Below are positions 1 through 9,967 of a DNA stretch of 64,000 nt, piece after piece; position 1 is the stretch's first letter; each line of letters starts with the position of its first letter. Position numbers and translations under genes: made by a program. Source of the DNA: Agriotes lineatus (Eukaryota > Arthropoda > Insecta > Coleoptera > Elateridae); assembly GCA_940337035.1 (NCBI GenBank), contig CALNHX010000281.1, positions 248,001 through 312,000 of the forward strand, in the 5' to 3' direction. The notes below the pieces were generated by a model. The model saw only the letters and a program-made list of their open reading frames with translations. It made no database searches and was not told the origin of the DNA.

Positions 1-1853
1 GTTAACAACGATATCAGCTTCAAAGAGACACTTTGCCATACAATAACCCAAAAGATATTTACTTAAAAATCTGCTCACATTTGCTGGTTTTCTTATGTTA
101 ACTCTGCTGCATTCACTTAAGTTACTTCCTGTCAATTTTTAGGTGTGACGTTTTTTATACAATACACCACAATTAGTTGTTAAGTTTTCCACATCCAGAT
201 TGTCTGTAATGTGATCGATCGGAGGAAGCAATTTATTCCACAGCAACTAGACAATACACAAGAATGAAAAATAAACAACGGGAAAGAGTGTCGTGCCCCA
301 CTCAACACCCACTAGGCTATGTTGTTTTGAAAAGTGAGAGAACTAAAAACCACAGGAATGGTTCAACACACCTACTTTAATGAATAATGAATAATATTAT
401 GTAACATATCCTTCTACTACCTACAATGTTGTTAACAACGATATCAGCTTCAAAGAGACACTTTGCTATACAATAACCCAAAGGATATTTGCTTAAAAAT
501 CAGCTCACAATTGCTGGTTTTCTTATGTTAACTCTGCTGCGATCACTTAAGTTAATTCCTGCCAATTTGTAGGTGTAACGTTTTTGATACGATACACCAC
601 AATTAGTTGCTAAGTTTTCCACATCCAGATTGTGTCTGGAATGTGATCGATCGGAGGAAGCAATTGATTCCACAGCAACTGCACAATACACAAGAATGAA
701 AAATAAACAACGGGAAAGACTGTTGTGAGACACTCAACACCCACCAGGCTATGTTGTTTTGAAAAGTGAGAAAACTAAGAACCACAGGAATGGTTCAACA
801 CAGCTAGTTTAATGAATAATGAATTGTATTATGTAACATTTCCTTCTACTATGTACAATGTTGGTAACAACGATATCAGCTTCAAAAAGACAGTTTGCTA
901 TACAATAAGCCAAACGATATTTACTTAAAAATCTGCTCACAATTGCTGGTTTTCTTATGTTAACTCTGCCGCATTCACTTAAGTTAATTATTGCTAATTT
1001 GTAGGTGTAAAGTTTTTGATACAATACGACACAATTAGTTGTTAAGCTTTCCACACCCAGATTGTGTCTGGAATGTGATCGATCGGAGGAAGCAATAGGT
1101 ATCACAGCAAATGGACAATACACAAGAATGAAAAATAAACAACGGGAAAGAATCAAAGAATGTCGTGCTCCACTCAACACCCACTAGGCAATGTTGGTTT
1201 GAAAAGTTAGAAAACTAAGAACCACAGGAATGGTTCAAGACAGCTAGTTTAATGAATAACGAATAATATTATGTAACATTTCCTTCTACTATCTACAATG
1301 TTGTTAACAACGATATCAGCTTCAAAGAGAGACTTTGCTATACAATAACCCAAAAGATATTTGCTTAAAAATTAGCTAACAATTCCTGGTTTCCTTATGT
1401 TAACTCTGCTGCATTCACTTAAGTTAATTCCTGCCAATTTGTAGGTGTGACGTTTTTTATACAATACACCACAATTACTTGTTAAGCTTTCCACATCCAG
1501 ATTGTGTCTGGAATGTGATCGATCGGAAGAATCAATGGGTTCCACAGCAACTGGGCAATACACAAAAATGAAAAATAAACAACGGGAAAGAGTGTCGTGC
1601 CCCACTCAACACCTACTAGGCTATGTTGTTTTGAAAGGTTAGAAAACTAAGAATCACAGGAATGGTTCAACACAGCTAGTTTAATGAATAATGAATAATA
1701 TTATGTAACATTTCCTTCTACTGTCTACAATGTTGTTAACAACGATATCAGCTTCAAAGAGACACATTGCTATACAATAACCCAAAAGATATTTACTTAA
1801 AAATCTACTCACAATTGCTGGTTTTCTTATGTTAACTCTGCTGCATTCACTTA
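1..1853. repeat. Satellite array, left block (about 4.3 diverged monomers of ~432 bp)
   Basis: Landmarks such as the 12-bp palindrome GTTGTTAACAAC, GATATCAGCTTC, CCAGATTGTGTCTGG and TGATCGATCGG recur about every 430 bp. The block starts before the window edge and stops at the insertion at 1854. These monomers carry more substitutions and small indels than those beyond 23 kb. After removing the insertion at 1854-4667, the monomer pair here matches the pairs at 4671-5378 and about 16666-17530 with a spacing of 864 bp, so the local unit is a dimer. No gene is supported. Confidence 0.95.
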
Positions 1854-2187
1854 TAGTCCGGTCAAAATAGACATTCACGGTTACAATAATTCGCAAGAAG
1901 CTGAATATTGGTACACATGTTGAGAACACCATCATAAACAAATTGTGAAAAGTCCCCATCGATCCCACGTGTGCAAAAAAAATTATTCAAGGTCAAAGTT
2001 TCCGAAAACGGGTTTTTTACATTTTTAGCCAAACGGTCAGTTTTATCATAAAAATATGTCAGACAAAAATTGTAGATCATGCAATTATCTATAAAATTTG
2101 TTCTTGCACTTTTTTCCTAAGAATTTCCATTTCTGAGATATAGCGATTCTAAAAGTTGAAAGAGTCGTGTTCTCCATAATATGCACA
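1854..2187 (+). repeat. Left long TIR
   Basis: Pairs with 4322-4667 on the opposite strand. Shared stretches include TTCGCAAGAAGCT, GTGAAAAGTCCCCATCGATC, TATAGCGATTCTAAAAGTTG and CTCCATAATATGCAC. Indels and substitutions are scattered, so the arms no longer match exactly. Confidence 0.85.
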
Positions 2188-2287
2188 CGTTTCCACGCCA
2201 CCTGTGAGGTAGTGTACTTGGCTCGTTTTTTTTAACGTGGTTTCCCCGGTAGGCCTATCCCATGATGTAATTATGTAATGGAACTTC

Positions 2288-2480
2288 AAGTGCTGTCTTC
2301 TCTTTCTTCTCATTCTCCTTCTTCTCATTCTCCTTCTTCTTCTTTTTCTCATTTTTCTTCATCTTCTCCGTCTCATTCTTCTTCTTCTTCTGCTTCTTCT
2401 CCTTCTCCTCCTCCTCCTCCTCCTTCTTCTTCTTTTTCTTCTGCTTCTTCTTCTGCTTTTGCTTCTGCTTCTTCCTGCTG
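2288..2480. repeat. Pyrimidine microsatellite (TTC/TCC-rich)
   Basis: An almost unbroken run of CTT/TCT/CTC triplets on the plus strand. It creates spurious Ser-rich (plus) and Glu/Lys-rich (minus) reading frames. It lies at the downstream end of the minus-strand gene remnant in the same transposon. Confidence 0.9.
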
Positions 2481-2499
2481 GGTGCAAGTGAATTGTTGT

Positions 2500-4187
2500 A
2501 ACAGCGAAGCATCAGTTGTCTTGTCGCTGATGTCGTAAGAATCCTCTTCTGTTGGAGATTCAACATTAGAGCAGGACTGGCCTTGACACCTGGTGCATTT
2601 TTCAATTATAATAATTTTATCACCATACTTCAACTTTAATCGTATCTTAATGGTTCTGTTTAGTGATGGGCATAACCGGACAATTTTCATAACCGAATTA
2701 TTTGCATTCGAATCATATTAATAACCGATTAATTATTTGATTACTCATTCGAATCAATTCTGGCTCTCGATTCGTTTCGATTAAGTCAGCCGGTTTGCCG
2801 GTTGAAGGTTCACCGCCATCTGCATCGGCATCGTAACTTGCAGATAGCAGAGGAACTCAGTTAATCGTTAATTATAATAATTGTATAAATGATTTTTATT
2901 TGATTTCTAAGAAGTTTAAACCATTGAGAATAGCTATATCAATACTAATCATAAATAAATTATAAATATGCGAATACAAAGTATCTATTGAATCTATTTT
3001 TAGTTCCTAAAATTCTCTAGTAGTCAGCCTTCCGCGGTTCTAAGGAAGCACACTTAAAATTTTCAACATCGAAATCCACTTCTTGTCCTAACTGCTCCGT
3101 TATTAAAAATTAAATATAAATATGTTACGATATTGGAAAATCTTATTTCGCTTTCTGTTTATCCCTATTAGGCATAATCAACCGCGTTTCGAAGCAAAAA
3201 TTTAGGCCGTTATAAACACAGCTTCGGCAAATCTCTGACTCAGCAGAACGTTATCTTTAAGGGGATTGAACACGCTATTTAGTTTTTGTTTGCGGCAACG
3301 TTGGCCCATTATACGTAGCACAACTTTACGTCCCATAAATTTAACTCGTCGACTAGTATCAAATGTCTTAATAACATCAACAATCTGCGGCGAGCCTCAC
3401 TTGGGTCAATCAAGTAGGTACATAGTAGAAAAGGTTATATGAGTTATGAAGTACGTATCAGGTTGAGGTTATTTTTGATTCGATTACTTGGAACGAAAAC
3501 CGAGTTACACAGGTTATTTCAATAACCGGATAAAAGGTTATTTTTGATTCGAATAAGCCCATCACTAGTTCTGTTATCTAAAGTTGAATTTTCTCAAATA
3601 TTTTTTAATTCTTCTAATGTAAACTGACAATCATCGCTATTTTCAATGTATGTAAATATTTCTTCCATTGCAAGATTCGTAGCTTCATCTTCAGGAGGAC
3701 CGACTTTACCCCCAGTGGACGGTCTCAAGAAGGAAATGCAGCAATCATTATGATACTTAGCCTGAGTAGCAACTAAATCATATTCAAATTCAATGCGAGC
3801 AGTAACAGCTCTTGCTACATCATCAGAACGAGTCTGAGCTACTTTCAGGACAGATTCTTTGAATGAAAGTGTAGCAACTTTACAAATTCTACTCCGGTAT
3901 TTCATTGCTTTTTTCTTGTCATACTCTTCATTCAATTCATCACCGCAAAATAAGCAAAATTCTTTAAAACAAAAAACTGATTCACTTACGCGTGTTCTAG
4001 TACGAGGAGGACTTATTTTAGAGGCACTGGCTTGCTCCTCTCCATGTTGTCTTTTAACTGCAGCAATAGTACTCTTCCGAGTATACTTTTTACGACACTG
4101 CACGTGAATTGTCACATATTTCTGGTCTTTCAAGTATTCAGAAAATCCATCATCTCTTTCAACACTTGCATCAATCAACGTTTTCAT
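2500..4187 (-). pseudogene. Transposon-encoded Cys/His-rich protein remnant, split by a hAT insertion
   Basis: The longest piece (4187 down to 3594, 197 codons) starts MKTLIDASVERDDG and has Cys-His clusters: a CRKKY segment, CLFCGDEL, and KYHNDCC near the end. The pattern of a C-x2-C pair followed by a basic/aromatic stretch and a YHxxC element is one I recognise from transposon-linked proteins of insects, cnidarians and fish, but I cannot name the family. After a stop at 3594-3596 comes the hAT element (2661-3567). Past it, frames at about 2690-2480 resume with KLKYGDKIII, consistent with the same protein. The frame then enters the acidic microsatellite. The remnant lies inside the long-TIR element in reverse orientation. 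A transposase role is an inference only. Confidence 0.55.
2661..3567. mobile_element. Non-autonomous hAT element (907 bp) with 8-bp TSD
   Basis: Ends are TAGTGATGGGC and GCCCATCACTA, a perfect 11-bp TIR with a hAT-style terminus. GTTCTGTT occurs exactly at 2653-2660 and 3568-3575, an 8-bp target duplication diagnostic of hAT insertion. Subterminal regions repeat AACCGG/ATTCGAAT-type motifs (for example CATTCGAATC near the left end and GATTCGAATA near the right), as hAT transposase-binding clusters often do. No transposase ORF is present. It interrupts the minus-strand gene of the surrounding transposon. Confidence 0.92.
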
Positions 4188-4321
4188 GCCACGACCAACA
4201 GTAACAATTTCACTTTCAGTCTTCAGTCTTTATTACAAATGAAGCAAAATTGCGACATTTTTTTGGCAGATCAATATTTTAACTTATACTATAGGTCCCG
4301 TAATGTATATAGGCGGCGTAC

Positions 4322-4667
4322 TCGTGCATATTATGGAGAACACGACTTTTTCAACTTTTAGAATCGCTATATCTCAGAAATGACAATTCTTAGGAAAAAA
4401 AGTGCAAGAACAATTTTTATAGATAATTGTATGATCTACAATTTTTGTATGACTTATTTTTATGATAAACTGACCGTTTGGCTGAAAAATTCAAACATTC
4501 TATTTTTTAGAACTTTGACCTTGAATATTTTTTTTTGCACACGTTGGATCGATGGGGACTTTTCACAATTTGTTTATGATGGTGTTTTCAACATTTGTAC
4601 CAATATTTAGCTTCTTGCGAATTTTTGTAAGCGTACCACTAGTTTTCGAGCTAACTTGACTGGACTA
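4322..4667 (-). repeat. Right long TIR
   Basis: Reverse complement of 1854-2187 with scattered differences. It contains ATTATGGAGAACACGACTTT and GGGGACTTTTCACAATTTG, the mirror of the left arm, and ends TTGACTGGACTA. Confidence 0.85.
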
Positions 4668-4670
4668 TTA

Positions 4671-5382
4671 AGTTAATTATTGCTAATTTGTAGGTGTAAA
4701 GTTTTTGATACAATACGACACAATTAGTTGTTAAGCTTTCCACACCCAGATTGTGTCTGGAATGTGATCGATCGGGGGAAGCAATAGGTACCACAGCAAC
4801 TGGACAATACACGAGAATGAAAAATAAACAACGGGAAAGAATGTCGTGCTCCACTCAACACCCACTAGGCTATGTTGTTTTGAAATGTTAGAAAACTAAG
4901 AACCACAGGAATGGTTCAAGACAGCTAGTTTAATGAATAACGAATAATATTATGTAACATTTCCTTCTACTATCTACAATGTTGTTAACAACGATATCAG
5001 CTTCAAAGAGACACTTTGCTATGCAATAACCCAAAAGATATTTGCTTAAAAATCAGCTAACAATTCCTGGTTTTCTTATGTTAACTCTGCTGCATTCACT
5101 TAAGTTAATTCCTGCCAATTTGTAGGTGTGACGTTCTTTATACAATACACCACAATTACTTGTTAAGCTTTCCACATCCAGATTGTGTCTGGAATGTGAT
5201 CGATCGGAAGAAGCAATGGGTTCCACAGCAACTGGGCAATACACAAAAATGAAAAATAAACAACGGGAAAGAGTGTCGTGCCCCACTCAACACCTACTAG
5301 GCTATGTTGTTTTGAAAGGTTAGAAAACTAAGAATCACAGGAATGGTTCAACACAGCTAGTTTAATGAATAATGAAAAATAT
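4671..5382. repeat. Satellite array fragment between two insertions (~1.6 monomers)
   Basis: The satellite resumes exactly where the long-TIR element interrupted it and runs to the left end of the LTR retroelement. It shares the private variant CGATCGGGGGAAGC with 16,920 onward. The offset to that copy, minus the 11,287-bp LTR insertion and its duplication, is 864 bp, i.e. two monomers. The last four bases, ATAT (5379-5382), are the left copy of the retroelement target duplication. Confidence 0.95.
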
Positions 5383-5423
5383 TGTCACGAAAGCGCAAAT
5401 ATGATACATCGAGGATTTCTAGA
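5383..5423 (+). repeat. 5' LTR remnant (first 41 bp)
   Basis: Matches the first 41 bp of the 3' LTR (16169-16209) with a single mismatch (GAAAGCGC versus GAAAGAGC). Homology stops after TTTCTAGA, where RNase H coding sequence begins. The promoter, leader, primer-binding site, gag and most of pol are lost in one junction. Confidence 0.9.
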
Positions 5424-6867
5424 CACTAAGACACTTAATTTTTGGCCGTCCAATCAAAATTGTTACAGACCACCACGCTATTTGTTTTATTAAAACTTTA
5501 AAAAATCCCAAAGGCAAATTAGCTCGATGGGCTATTAAATTATCTGAATTTGATTATACGATTGTGCATAAACAAGGCAAACGTCATACGGATGCAGACT
5601 GCTTGTCGCGAAATCCTGTTGACATTCCAGCATCAGGGGATGACGACGATTTAGTTGATGTTCCAACTTACTTATTAAAAATCGATGATATTTCCAAATT
5701 ACAAAGTCAAGATTCAAAATTAACAAAATTAATTGAAATACTTCAAAATCCAGAACTAGCTGGTATAGGTTCTAATAAACGTTCAAAAAAAATTTTTCCT
5801 AAAAGACAATATTTTATATATGAAAAATTATAGTACACAGGGTGAAGCGAATTTAATAGTTATACCTGACAACTTAAGAGAGGAAATTTTATTTAGCCAT
5901 CATAGCGACCCCTTATCAGGTCATTTAGGAGTTACAAAAACTTATCATAAAATTAAAAATAGATACTATTGGGATAACATGCTGAAAGATATTAAGAAGT
6001 ATGTTAAGGGATGCCCTGACTGCCAAGCTCGAAAAGGGCAGACTCATTTCAAACCTACGGGATTATTACAACCGATTTTAGTGTCACTTCCGTTTGACAG
6101 GATAGGAATTGATTTATTAGGGCCCTTTCGCCGAAGTAAAAAGGGTAATACTATGATCGTAGTAGCTATTGATTATGCGACTCGTTGGGCTGAAGCCAAG
6201 GCCTTACCCAATGGGAAAGCAGGACCAGTAGCTCAGTTTATTTTTGATAATATAATTAGTAGGCACGGTTGCCCTCGTTATATTTTAAGTGATCGAGGTA
6301 AAACGTTCCAATCAGAATTAGTTACTGATTTATTAAAGATCATGGGAATTCAAAGTAATTTCACAACTTCCTATCACCCTCAGTGTAATGGACTTTGTGA
6401 ACGACTAAATAAAACATTGGCAAATATGTTATCGTTGTACACTAATACTAATCAAACCGATTGGGACTTATATTTGAATCATGTTGTTTTTGCATATAAT
6501 TGCGCTCGCCAGGACACCGCCAAAGTGTCACCATTTTCTCTCGTGTACGCTCGGGAACCAGTCCTACCAACGGAAGCTTCTCTAAAACAAACAGTTCAAT
6601 TAGAGGAAGTTCAGAAAATTCGAGAACGTGCATTATGGATACGCAATTATGCTATTGAAAATATTCATAATAAACAACTAACGGACAAGGCGAAGTGAAA
6701 AATTACTCCTAAGATGGTTCGGGCCGTATACCATTATTGATAAAAAAGGTGAAGTAGATTACCTAATCCGAATGGGACCGCACCCAAATTCACGCACCGA
6801 CATTGTTCATGTCAGCAGAATACTTCCGTATCACGATCCTTGGACTCCTTATCCAGATTCCGAATAG
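5424..6867 (+). pseudogene. pol: pol remnant: RNase H C-terminus, tether and integrase
   Basis: Three frames carry one polyprotein. Frame 1 (about 5432-5833) has the end of RNase H: a TDHHA motif and the HTDADCLSR segment that carries the last catalytic Asp. Frame 2 (about 5820-6698) is the integrase: an HHCC zinc finger (HH, then CPDCQ), the DDE core (GIDLLG, LSDRGK, CERLNK) and the SYHPQCNG motif common to gypsy integrases. Frame 3 (about 6700-6867) is the C-terminal domain with FGPYTI and HVSRILPYHDPW, ending at TAG 6865-6867. Two frameshifts (near 5820 and 6698) and the missing N-terminal half make it non-functional. Membership in the gypsy group is certain; assignment to the outer or a nested element is not. 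Confidence 0.93.
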
Positions 6868-6900
6868 CAACGCAACGCATTCCTATTGTGAATAACTTTG

Positions 6901-6927
6901 TCACAACTTCCATTTTTCTTTTGTTAG
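6901..6927 (+). promoter_or_regulatory. Predicted 3' splice site upstream of the extra ORF
   Basis: A pyrimidine run (CATTTTTCTTTTGTTAG) ends in AG at 6926-6927. The reading frame of the following ORF is open through the junction and has no nearby ATG, so a spliced leader would be needed to supply the start. The exon would begin at a third codon position. Confidence 0.5.
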
Positions 6928-7645
6928 CAACCATCCATTATTCGGAACGCCAATTTATGCGGACTTGCAATTCTTTCGCGGCAAGCGAAACGAACTGGTG
7001 CTGAAGGAATTTGCGGGCCTGAATAGCCGGACCGGCCGGCTAACAAAATATGTGTTCCGGCCTCCGTGTCTGTGGGAAGAGTTGCCGGAGCCGCAGGCTA
7101 TAACAAATAGTTGGTTGATCTCGAACCTCCACGGGATCCGGTGGGATGCAGGGACGATCCCTTATTCCCATCTGCGAGCCATGCTGGCTCAATACTTGGT
7201 GGGGGCTCGAGTGATCGTTAGAGGGAGCGAGAAGGTAGCCTTCCTCCAGAATCTAATCCCGAATCTTCGCGTGGAGGAGGCAGCCTGTAAAGTGCCCTTC
7301 AGGGGGACAAGGCCATGCCAGCTACACCAAGAATCGCACCATAAGTGCGCCTGCGAACAGGCGCAATATTTACACTCTCTTAGCGAGAGTCAAGCGTTAA
7401 CTTACCCCACGACAAGGGTAGACCGCCCCTCTCTTCAAACCCGGCGAACTTCCAGAAGGGTTGGCTCCACTGCCGGAAGGACCAGTGAACAGCCACCAGC
7501 AACCTCCGACTCCCAGAATGAACCAGCAGAGCAGCCCATTCAGTGGGACGCACAGCCAACAGCCGCAACGCCGCAACATTTAAATATCTTGCCGGCGGGG
7601 GCTGAAGAGGATAGTGAAGATGAAGACTTTGAAATACAACACTAA
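6928..7645 (+). CDS. Extra GC-rich ORF between pol and env, exonuclease-like family suspected
   Basis: The frame is open from the predicted acceptor; TTG at 6965 is only the first alternative start and not a likely initiator. The N-terminal half reads YADLQFFRGK, LVLKEFAG, TKYVFRPP, then LHGIRWDAG, VRGSEKVAFLQNL and a Cys/His-rich end (C-x-LH ... HHKCACEQAQYL). This order (D-L-Q-F, K-E, LHGIxW, KGSEK-like, CxxH, CAxxxAxxL) resembles a DEDD-exonuclease-like family that I recall in insect mobile elements, but I cannot verify it or its catalytic residues. The last ~80 residues are low-complexity, rich in Gln/Pro/Thr and ending in an acidic tail (EEDSEDEDFE). Base composition is visibly GC-richer than pol or env 1, which suggests a separate origin. 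It may be a captured gene or an accessory ORF. Confidence 0.55.
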
Positions 7646-8132
7646 AAATACTAATTTCACGCATTTATTTTTTTTGCCTTAAGTAAATAAATAATTTTTC
7701 TCTTTCTTCTCAAATTTTTTTTTTTTTATTAATTCATTATACCACTCACTTTTGCTAAAAGGACCGACGCCTAACGATAGGCAATGCCGCCGGTGGTCGC
7801 GTCATTTCCTCGTACTTTGGAGCAATCTCCTCATACGACGGATTAAGGTTTGATTTGAGACTCTGTGAAATTATTTTTTTTTCTTTTATATAACTTTTAA
7901 AAATTTTTTTTTTTTTTACTTTCCTTACCGGTTGAATAGATATGTAAGCCGGGACCTCCTCTGTCATGGTACCCTGGTTTGTAGTTAGTGATTTTCCTTT
8001 CAATCCAGAGTTACAGCAACTACAATTTATTACTACCTCACGTAGCAACGACATTATTCCTTTAAATAAAAGAAACATTTAAAAAAGCAAAATTAAACAA
8101 AATTTAATTTAATTATAATCACGCATATACCT
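7646..8132. other. AT-rich spacer before env, containing an antisense ORF
   Basis: Several poly-T runs on the plus strand (about 7715-7729, 7872-7880 and 7904-7917). Apart from the minus-strand ORF at 7755-8078 I see no coding potential. The spacer ends in the env splice acceptor. Confidence 0.6.
7755..8078 (-). CDS. Antisense ORF of 107 codons, unknown
   Basis: The ATG-initiated frame on the strand opposite to pol and env starts MFLLFKGIMSLL. It has a short Cys pair (CSCC), a Lys-rich centre (RKVKKKK, KEKK) and two similar Pro-x-Tyr-Glu-Glu motifs (PSYEEI and PKYEEM) before a basic end. Just downstream on the minus strand, AATTAATAAAAAAAAAAAA (near 7715-7733) looks like a poly(A) signal merging into an A-tract, so this could be a retrocopied transcript inserted in antisense orientation. 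The Lys runs come from poly-T tracts, and the frame may be accidental. I do not recognise a family. Confidence 0.3.
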   Translation of the reverse strand: MFLLFKGIMSLLREVVINCSCCNSGLKGKSLTTNQGTMTEEVPAYISIQPVRKVKKKKIFKSYIKEKKIISQSLKSNLNPSYEEIAPKYEEMTRPPAALPIVRRRSF

Positions 8133-8152
8133 ATCACACTCTTTCTTTACAG
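8133..8152 (+). promoter_or_regulatory. Predicted env splice acceptor
   Basis: The pyrimidine-rich run ATCACACTCTTTCTTTACAG ends in AG at 8151-8152. The env frame is open upstream without an in-frame ATG near the signal peptide. Errantivirus env is made from a spliced RNA, so an acceptor here is expected. The exon would start at the third position of a codon. Confidence 0.65.
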
Positions 8153-9959
8153 TGCACTACTCCTGTATGTACTGGCAACTTCACTATTAACTAATGGAAT
8201 ACCAGTCAAAGTTACTACTGGTGCTTTCTGGAAGCCACTTCCCGACACTATCACTTATTCCGCTACCATTCCTCTCACCTATCAAACTCAATGGTATAAC
8301 CAACCAGAACAAAATAAGTTTGTGTCACCAGATCGATTGTGTGATGTCAATATTCAGAATCCTATTTGTAAAATAGGAAGCCAACTTACTAAACTACAAG
8401 ACGTGTTCGATGCAGAATTGAAGTTATTTAGAAAATCATTCGACCCTGAAGCATGGGGAACCTTTCGTGCAAGCGTATATGACGAAGAGGGTGACGACTC
8501 AAGTACAGAGTCACCTTTAAGAAAGAAAAGAGCATTGGAATTCGTAGGAGACTTCTTTTCCTGGTGTTGTGGTGTAGCTACTAATCGCAAAATAGATTCT
8601 TTACGTTCCGACGAACATGACCTAAATCAACTTCTTCAAAATATTAATCTTGGACTTACAAAAAACATTCGAGAAATTGCTAACAATTCACAAGCTTTCA
8701 AATTGTATCAACAACAAGTTGAAACAAATTTATTCGAAACTCGTCAACAAATTAATTCCATTACTAATTTTGATAATCAATTACGTGCTGCAGTAGACAA
8801 ATCAGTTGATGAGCTTGATTTTAAGATACAACGTTCTATGTTTTATTCTTATGGCAATTTATTACGTTTAATCAATTTCGAACGTTCTGTTAATAATATG
8901 GAAATTTTAAACCAATGTAAAGATCACAAAATTCCAACAGCCGTAATTCATCCCCCTGTATTACGACAAGATTTACTCAAATTAATTAAAGAACTTCAAA
9001 AAACTAGTCATGTTCTAACTATACCCGTCACTGAAATTTCAAGATACTATAAATTACCAATAGCCGATTGTACTATTTCAGATTCCAAGATTTATGTGCA
9101 CCTACGAGTGCCCATCACTAAAAAAGGGCAAAACTGGAAATTATATGAATTAATTACCACTCCTTTTGCATGGCATAACGAAACTTGCTTCTTAATGCAT
9201 GATACCTTGTATTTAGCCGTAGCAGCTGCTAAAACTTCAGCTGTACCTCTTATGAAACCTATTTCAGGATCTGCTTTACATCATTGCAAACCGTATCACG
9301 ATAAGTTATGTTTTTTACCTAGGTTCACATCGGACGCTATATATGGTCCGCAATGTGCTTATAAAATGTTTACAGGATCGACTGTGGAGGACTTGGGCCT
9401 TCATTGTCAATTTAGGTGTCACACATCTCAGGCTATGATCCTTTCTGAAATTCGAGACGATGTTTTTATTCTAACTCATCCAAAACATCCAACGATGGTT
9501 CGTTGCCCTAAAACTGACACACCTTTGGATGATAAATTTTTTCAACAGCCAGGAGCGGTTCAAATTGAGCTCCCTTGTCGCTGTTCTCTTCTTGTAAATA
9601 ATGAGGAGGTTATTTCCCCTCGATTCCCTTGTTCGGGACCGGAAAGAGAGCATAGAGCTCTTCATATATTGCCAGCCATTTGGTCCAACCTTAAATCGTA
9701 TGTGCTTCATTCTAATCAGCCTGAACCAGTTTTTACCAATATTACTGAATGTCTAAATACGGATTGGACAACTTCGATACCCCATTTAAATATAACTGCA
9801 GGATCAACCTTAGGCTTGATTCAAAATATGTTAGGAAATGCGATTGAGAAAACATACGGCGATTTGTACGCGTATGATGGGGATAGCTTATATTTATTAT
9901 GGAACATAATTTTGTCCATAGCTGTTGCACATTTATTATATAAGAAATATGCTTTTTAA
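8153..9959 (+). CDS. env: Envelope glycoprotein 1 (F-protein-like class I fusion protein)
   Basis: Type I membrane glycoprotein of the errantivirus/baculovirus F-like kind. In order: a hydrophobic signal segment (LLLYVLATSLL, about 8157-8189), a short N-terminal subunit with a Cys pair, a furin-type RKKR site (8520-8531), a fusion-peptide-like ALEFVGDFFSWCCG right after it, a heptad-rich stretch (8580-8790), about ten Cys in the ectodomain (including PCRCS), and a C-terminal membrane segment (LWNIILSIAVAHLLY) with only a few residues after it, ending AF. No in-frame ATG precedes the signal segment, and GTG at 8322 is not a plausible start. The frame is intact from the acceptor to TAA at 9957-9959, the least damaged gene of the complex. 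Without a promoter-bearing 5' LTR, expression is doubtful. Confidence 0.85.
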
Positions 9960-9967
9960 CCCCTATA

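Larger units (their letters stand above)
1854..4667. mobile_element. DNA transposon with ~340-bp terminal inverted repeats, inserted in satellite
   Basis: The ends are inverted copies beginning TAGTCCGGTCAA (left) and TAGTCCAGTCAA (right, read on the minus strand). The satellite sequence CACTTAAGTTAA is split here, with TTA present on both sides (1851-1853 and 4668-4670), which fits a 3-bp target duplication. The arms diverge moderately, so the insertion is not recent. Inside are a minus-strand gene remnant, a pyrimidine microsatellite and a nested hAT element. A 3-bp TTA duplication would fit PIF/Harbinger-like elements, but no DDE transposase is visible and the superfamily is left open. Confidence 0.8.

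Noticed and set aside
2255..2690. Ser-rich and Glu/Lys-rich ORFs on both strands
   Set aside because: They are produced by the TTC/TCC microsatellite.
8322..8324. GTG as the env 1 start
   Set aside because: The frame extends upstream through a signal-peptide-like segment to a splice acceptor; GTG initiation is not expected in an animal retroelement.
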